Shown: positions 60,491-64,000 of the stretch, one piece after another
Position numbering within the stretch: the stretch's first letter is position 1
How the letters are laid out: each line of letters starts with the position of its first letter
NCBI GenBank assembly: GCA_905250125.1
Contig: CAJNOL010000650.1
Span: 51,586-115,585, forward strand
Origin: Rotaria sordida
Lineage: Eukaryota; Rotifera; Eurotatoria; Philodinida; Philodinidae
Direction: 5' to 3'
DNA: 64,000 nucleotides
Program-made: the position numbers and the translations under genes
Notes under the pieces: generated by a model
Told to the model about the DNA's origin: nothing
What the model saw: only the letters and a program-made list of their open reading frames with translations
The model's database searches: none

Positions 60491-62156
60491 CAGTAATGCT
60501 CAAAATTATAAGACCATGTCACACTGACCATTTAATTTCAAGTTCTTTTTTTTTTATATCAGATTTTCTTTCTAGATTTATTGTATTATATAGAGTCAGC
60601 TGTGCTCTTTCATAATATAGTGAGAAAAGTTTATTATTTCATATAGTTATCAAAAAACAAAAATTTCAAAAAAAATAGCCTAAATTTAGCTGCTCAAAAT
60701 TATAAGACCATCTACATTTCTAATTTTTTTTTAAATTGAGCTTCAGACTGCTCATTGATCAGATATTATATAAGTGGAACGGCATCTCTCGTAATATTAT
60801 TTTACTTTATTTTAGATTTTTTTGTCAGATACTTTTTTTGTAAATAGCACTTTACCGGTGTAATTGATGATCATGGGTCGTGTCAAAGTATCTTTAGAGA
60901 AGAAAACTGAAATTAAAGCTTTGGTGGAAGCTGGATTTACTCAACGTGATATTGCCGAGAAACTTGGTGTGTCAAAAACATGTGTTTTTGGTGTAGCAAA
61001 AAAATTAAAACGAAATTTACCTTTATCAAATTTACCTGGACAAGGACGCAAAAAAGCATCAACAGCAATTGATGATCGAAACTTATTACGTTTATGTAAA
61101 AAAGATCGAACAAAATCCAGCCAATTACTATCATCTGAGCTAGTGCTTTCAAATGGTAAACGATTGAGTGCTCAAACAATTCGTCGTCGACTTGTTGATA
61201 TGGGGTACAAAAGTTACACAGCAAAGCGAAAGCCCTATCGAAAACCTTCACAACGAAAACAACGGCTCTCCTTTGCTCGACAACATCAATATTGGATGAA
61301 GGAATGGAATAATATCATCTGGAGCGATGAAGCACATTTTGAAGTACTTAATCGTAAAAATCGTACATTCGTTCGACGTTTACAAATTGAAAGTAATGAA
61401 CCATTTAATTTTCTTCCAAAGGTACAAGGTGGTGGTGGTAGTGTTAGTGTATGGGGGTGTATGCCAGGTGGTGCTCGTGGTCCGTTGGTGATGTATTAGG
61501 GTAATGTTAATGGTCCCGCTTATATTAAGATAATTGAAGAAGCGTTACCAATGTTCATTGAAAATACATTTGATCCAACAAACAAAGAATGGGCTTTTAT
61601 GCAGGATAATGCACCACCACACAAGTCGGCATGTTCTATGAAATGGTTCAAAGATAATAATATTAACATATTTAAATGGCCGGCGACATCACCCGATCTT
61701 AATCCCATTGAAAATATTTGGGATCACATTGACAAAGAATTACAAAAAATGAAACCCACGAATGTTACCCAATTGCAGGAAATGATTCAAGATATTTGGC
61801 TTGGTGTAACACCTATGTATTGTCAAAAACTAGTCAATTCCATGCCAAATCGTATAAAACAATGTATCAAATCTCGTGGTGGTACATTCAACAAATATTA
61901 ATAAGAATCTCCAAAAAGACAATAAAAAAATATAGATGGTCTTATAATTTTGAGCAGCTAAATTTAGGCTATTTTTTTTGAAATTTTTGTTTTTTGATAA
62001 CTATATGAAATAATAAACTTTTCTCACTATATTATGAAAGAGCACAGCTGACTCTATATAATACAATAAATCTAGAAAGAAAATCTGATATAAAAAAAAA
62101 AGAACTTGAAATTAAATGGTCAGTGTGACATGGTCTTATAATTTTGAGCATTACTG
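60491..62156 (+). mobile_element. Tc1-type DNA transposon with IR/DR ends, 1666 bp
   Basis: Both ends begin CAGTAATGCTCAAAATTATA (inverted at the right end) and are flanked by TA (60489-60490 and 62157-62158). The inverted repeats are about 226 bp (60491-60716 and 61931-62156) and nearly identical. In each, the word GCTCAAAATTATAAGACCAT occurs twice, at the tip and at the inner end, the IR/DR arrangement known from Sleeping Beauty-type Tc1 elements. A single transposase gene fills the interior. The close match of the two inverted repeats indicates recent insertion. Confidence 0.95.
60864..61901 (+). pseudogene. Tc1 DD34E transposase interrupted by one stop codon
   Basis: The frame runs from 60864 (or the third Met, 60873) to the stop at 61899-61901 with a single in-frame TAG at 61497-61499. 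The N-terminus is a helix-turn-helix paired-type DNA-binding domain (GFTQRDIAEKLGVSKTCVF), followed by a GQGRKK basic hinge and a second HTH-like region. The catalytic triad is visible as WSDEAHF, QDNAPPH and NPIENIWD, with 34 residues between the second Asp and the Glu, so DD34E. The GGGGSVSVWGCM Gly-rich motif is intact. Only the TAG disrupts it, dividing the protein after about 211 residues from MMIM. A sequencing or assembly error, or true recent inactivation, would look the same. Confidence 0.92.
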
Positions 62157-62324
62157 TATATACGACATGCATAGTGACATACTGGACATTTCCGAAAACG
62201 AAAGAAAATATTCAAAGGAGAAGGAGAGAAAAACAACAAAAAAGAATATGCCAACATGCATAATGGTAAATGGAAGAAATATCAAAGGAAAACACATGAA
62301 TATCACTAGATTACAGATTCTATA

Positions 62325-62490
62325 AAATTCCATAGAATCAATGGAATCAGTGACGTCAGTATAGTCATAGGATCACTAGAATCATGAGAGTCACTTAATA
62401 TTACTTAGAGAATCAAAGAGATCAGTGAAGTCATTAGAATCATTTGGAATCAATAGAATCAATATATATTCAGCGAAGTCAACCTTTTCT
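62325..62490. repeat. Degenerate short repeat of AGAATCA / GTGAAGTCA words
   Basis: Roughly 10-13 bp units such as ATAGAATCAATGGAATCAGTG, GATCACTAGAATCATGAGAG and ATCAGTGAAGTCATTAGAAT, with poor conservation. No coding. Confidence 0.6.
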
Positions 62491-63024
62491 ATCACAGCAA
62501 TATTCCAAGCAGATAAACTTGATATGTTATACTGATTTTGAGTGTCTTATATTCGATCTGTTCTCACATCGAGTTAGCAAATCAAATGTAGATAAAACGA
62601 ATGAAATATTCAAATCATTTGTTTATCTTCTACGTTTTATATATAGAATGTTTATTCTTTTAAATAAAAAGATCATCAGATAGATATCAGTGTTGAAGAA
62701 GAAAACAAAGAGATATTCGTTATGGATTATTCACCTCTTCAATCTGACGTGATTTTCTTTCTATTCAAATAATTGCACGACACATGTATCGATAGATATT
62801 CGATAGAGTGTTGTGGTTTATTCATTTATGCATATTACATAGAAATGAAATTCTTTCCTTTTCTATTCTCGTCCATAATTTATCTTTAGATTTCTTTTTA
62901 TATAAGGCAAGTTAGTTACTCATTCGAATCTTTTTTTTTCACAACGATTCGCACAATCACTTGTATCAAATGCAACATGACGAACACTATCAAATATGTT
63001 CAATAACATTTTTTTTATTCTAGA
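62491..63024. other. AT-rich stretch with no firm gene
   Basis: A segment at about 62680-62770 is open and coding-like but cannot be joined in frame to the exon candidate at 63025 by standard splice sites. Confidence 0.35.
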
Positions 63025-63331
63025 TTATAATCCAATGGGTACAAACAACGATTTAATTACAGACAAATTCAAATTTATCATGGAACATGTACATGATATG
63101 TTCGAAAAAAATGATTTTGTTGCAATAAAAAATTCAGTAAGAAAAACCAAAAGTTTTGGCGACATACTTTATGTTATCTTGTTAAAGGTATCTGGTGCTG
63201 GTCTTTATGAAATTATCAGTCAAACGTCTACTGGTCGATATTATTATGATAATATTACTATTCAAGTACAAGCACGACGAAAAAAAAATGATATATTTTT
63301 AACGGATCTAAGACAACTGATCATGGGATAA
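63025..63331 (+). CDS. Possible terminal exon of an unrecognised gene
   Basis: TTTTTTTTATTCTAG ends at 63024 and is followed by a frame of about 100 codons with protein-like composition (SFGDILYVILLKVSGAGLYE, then YYYDNITIQVQARRKK). It ends at a TAA that lies within the TGATCA-type repeat starting at about 63311, so the last residues are repeat-derived. No family recognised and no upstream exon found. It may be a truncated gene whose end was replaced by repeat growth, or a chance frame. Confidence 0.35.
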
Positions 63332-63432
63332 CTTATCACGGACAACTGATCATGATCATCTGATCATGGAAAAACTGATCATGACGACAACTGATCATAG
63401 ACAACTGATCATAAGGGATAACTGATCTTGAG
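63311..63432. repeat. Minisatellite of AACTGATCAT units
   Basis: About eight copies of (A/C)AACTGATCAT(G/A) spaced 12-18 bp apart. TGATCA is itself palindromic. It directly abuts the telomere-like tract. Confidence 0.75.
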
Positions 63433-63433
63433 G

Positions 63434-63591
63434 GTATGGGTGTGGATGTGGGTGTGAGTGTGTGTGGGTGTGGGGTGTGGGTGTGGGGGTGTGGGGGTGG
63501 GGGTGTGTGAGTGTGGGGTGTCGGTGTGGGTGAGAAGCAAAATAGGTATCACACCCACACCCACACCCACACCCACACCCACCCACACCCA
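63434..63591. repeat. Head-to-head telomere-like (TGTGGG)n / (CCCACA)n tract
   Basis: 63434-63532 is G-rich on plus, mostly GGTGTG and TGTGGG units with variants. After about 17 bp, 63550-63591 is a nearly pure run of ACACCC/CCCACA, the same unit on the other strand. TGTGGG is, to my recollection, the telomeric repeat of bdelloid rotifers. Minus-strand Pro-His and Gly-Cys frames here are repeat artefacts. Confidence 0.8.
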
Positions 63592-64000
63592 AAATCATAA
63601 GAAATTTATTGATTATTTCAAATAGTTTGATCAAGTTGGAATTTGATATTAAAAAATAGAATACTTAATGATTGAAAATTTACTTTCATTTAAGTGTGTA
63701 TTGTGGAAACGAATCTGCAAATAAAATGAGCATTTGTATATTATGAAAGTAAATTTATGTTCTAGAAAAAGTCATATTTCAATGTCATTTGTCATGGACT
63801 GGAAGATAGTCATTTCGTTTGATATGTGCACATATGAAGAAACATACACATAAAGTCCAATAAAAATCACAGAATTCTGTTTATTTTATTTCCATATTCG
63901 ATATGTTGATGTCTATTTCAACACAATAAATGAGACACACAGATCTTTTGTTTTTTTGTGTATCGTGATGTACATATCTCCATACATTTGCATCAATAGT
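63592..64000. other. AT-rich end of window, nothing recognised
   Basis: No reading frame, splice pattern or repeat that can be supported. Confidence 0.45.

Noticed and set aside
63395-63634. Pro-His / Gly-Cys repeat frame
   Set aside because: It is a translation of the TGTGGG/CCCACA tract.

Overview
The window reads as an AT-rich animal (metazoan) nuclear genome. Protein genes are split by short GT..AG introns, often 45-80 bp with T-rich acceptors, and the proteins have animal domain architectures (FERM-PDZ-PTP, Tudor-MBD-SET, WH-SAM, LHFPL). The small-intron style, the abundance of low-copy hAT, Tc1/mariner and foldback elements, and short TGTGGG/CCCACA tracts (a repeat I recall as telomeric in bdelloid rotifers) suggest a bdelloid rotifer. 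That assignment is inference from memory and was not tested by any search.

Layout. 1-2.5 kb: a complete non-autonomous hAT element with 8-bp target duplications and G-rich subterminal tracts, carrying a nested TA-flanked element. 2.5-9.0 kb: two minus-strand genes, a DNAJC30-like mitochondrial J protein and a 17-exon PTPN3/PTPN4-like phosphatase. 10.2-16.6 kb: a minus-strand SETDB1-like H3K9 methyltransferase whose large introns hold two foldback repeats and one copy of another dispersed repeat. 19-22.7 kb: a small single-pass membrane protein and an LHFPL tetraspan protein. 24.8-27.3 kb: an unrecognised 169-aa gene convergent with a PRDX4-like secreted peroxiredoxin. 27.3-32.5 kb: a 5 kb gene-poor stretch. 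32.5-33.6 kb: an unrecognised 363-aa single-pass membrane protein. 34-44 kb: gene-poor, with a 1 kb foldback and a TA-flanked inverted-repeat element. 44.4-45.6 kb: a SAMD1-like WH+SAM chromatin protein. 46.5-49.3 kb: two more foldbacks. 50.2-56.3 kb: a divergent pair, WBP11-like splicing factor and CDK8-like Mediator kinase. 57-64 kb: a repeat-rich tail with a TA-flanked element, inverted GGACAT minisatellite arrays, a Tc1 element with one stop in its transposase, other minisatellites and a head-to-head telomere-like repeat.

The genes do not form one pathway. Several act in nuclear gene expression (SETDB1-like, SAMD1-like, WBP11-like, CDK8-like); the others serve mitochondria, the secretory pathway or the plasma membrane. 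Exon models below were assembled by hand from splice signals and reading-frame continuity. For the eight multi-exon genes the summed coding length is an exact multiple of three, which supports the models. No RNA gene or CRISPR array was recognised.
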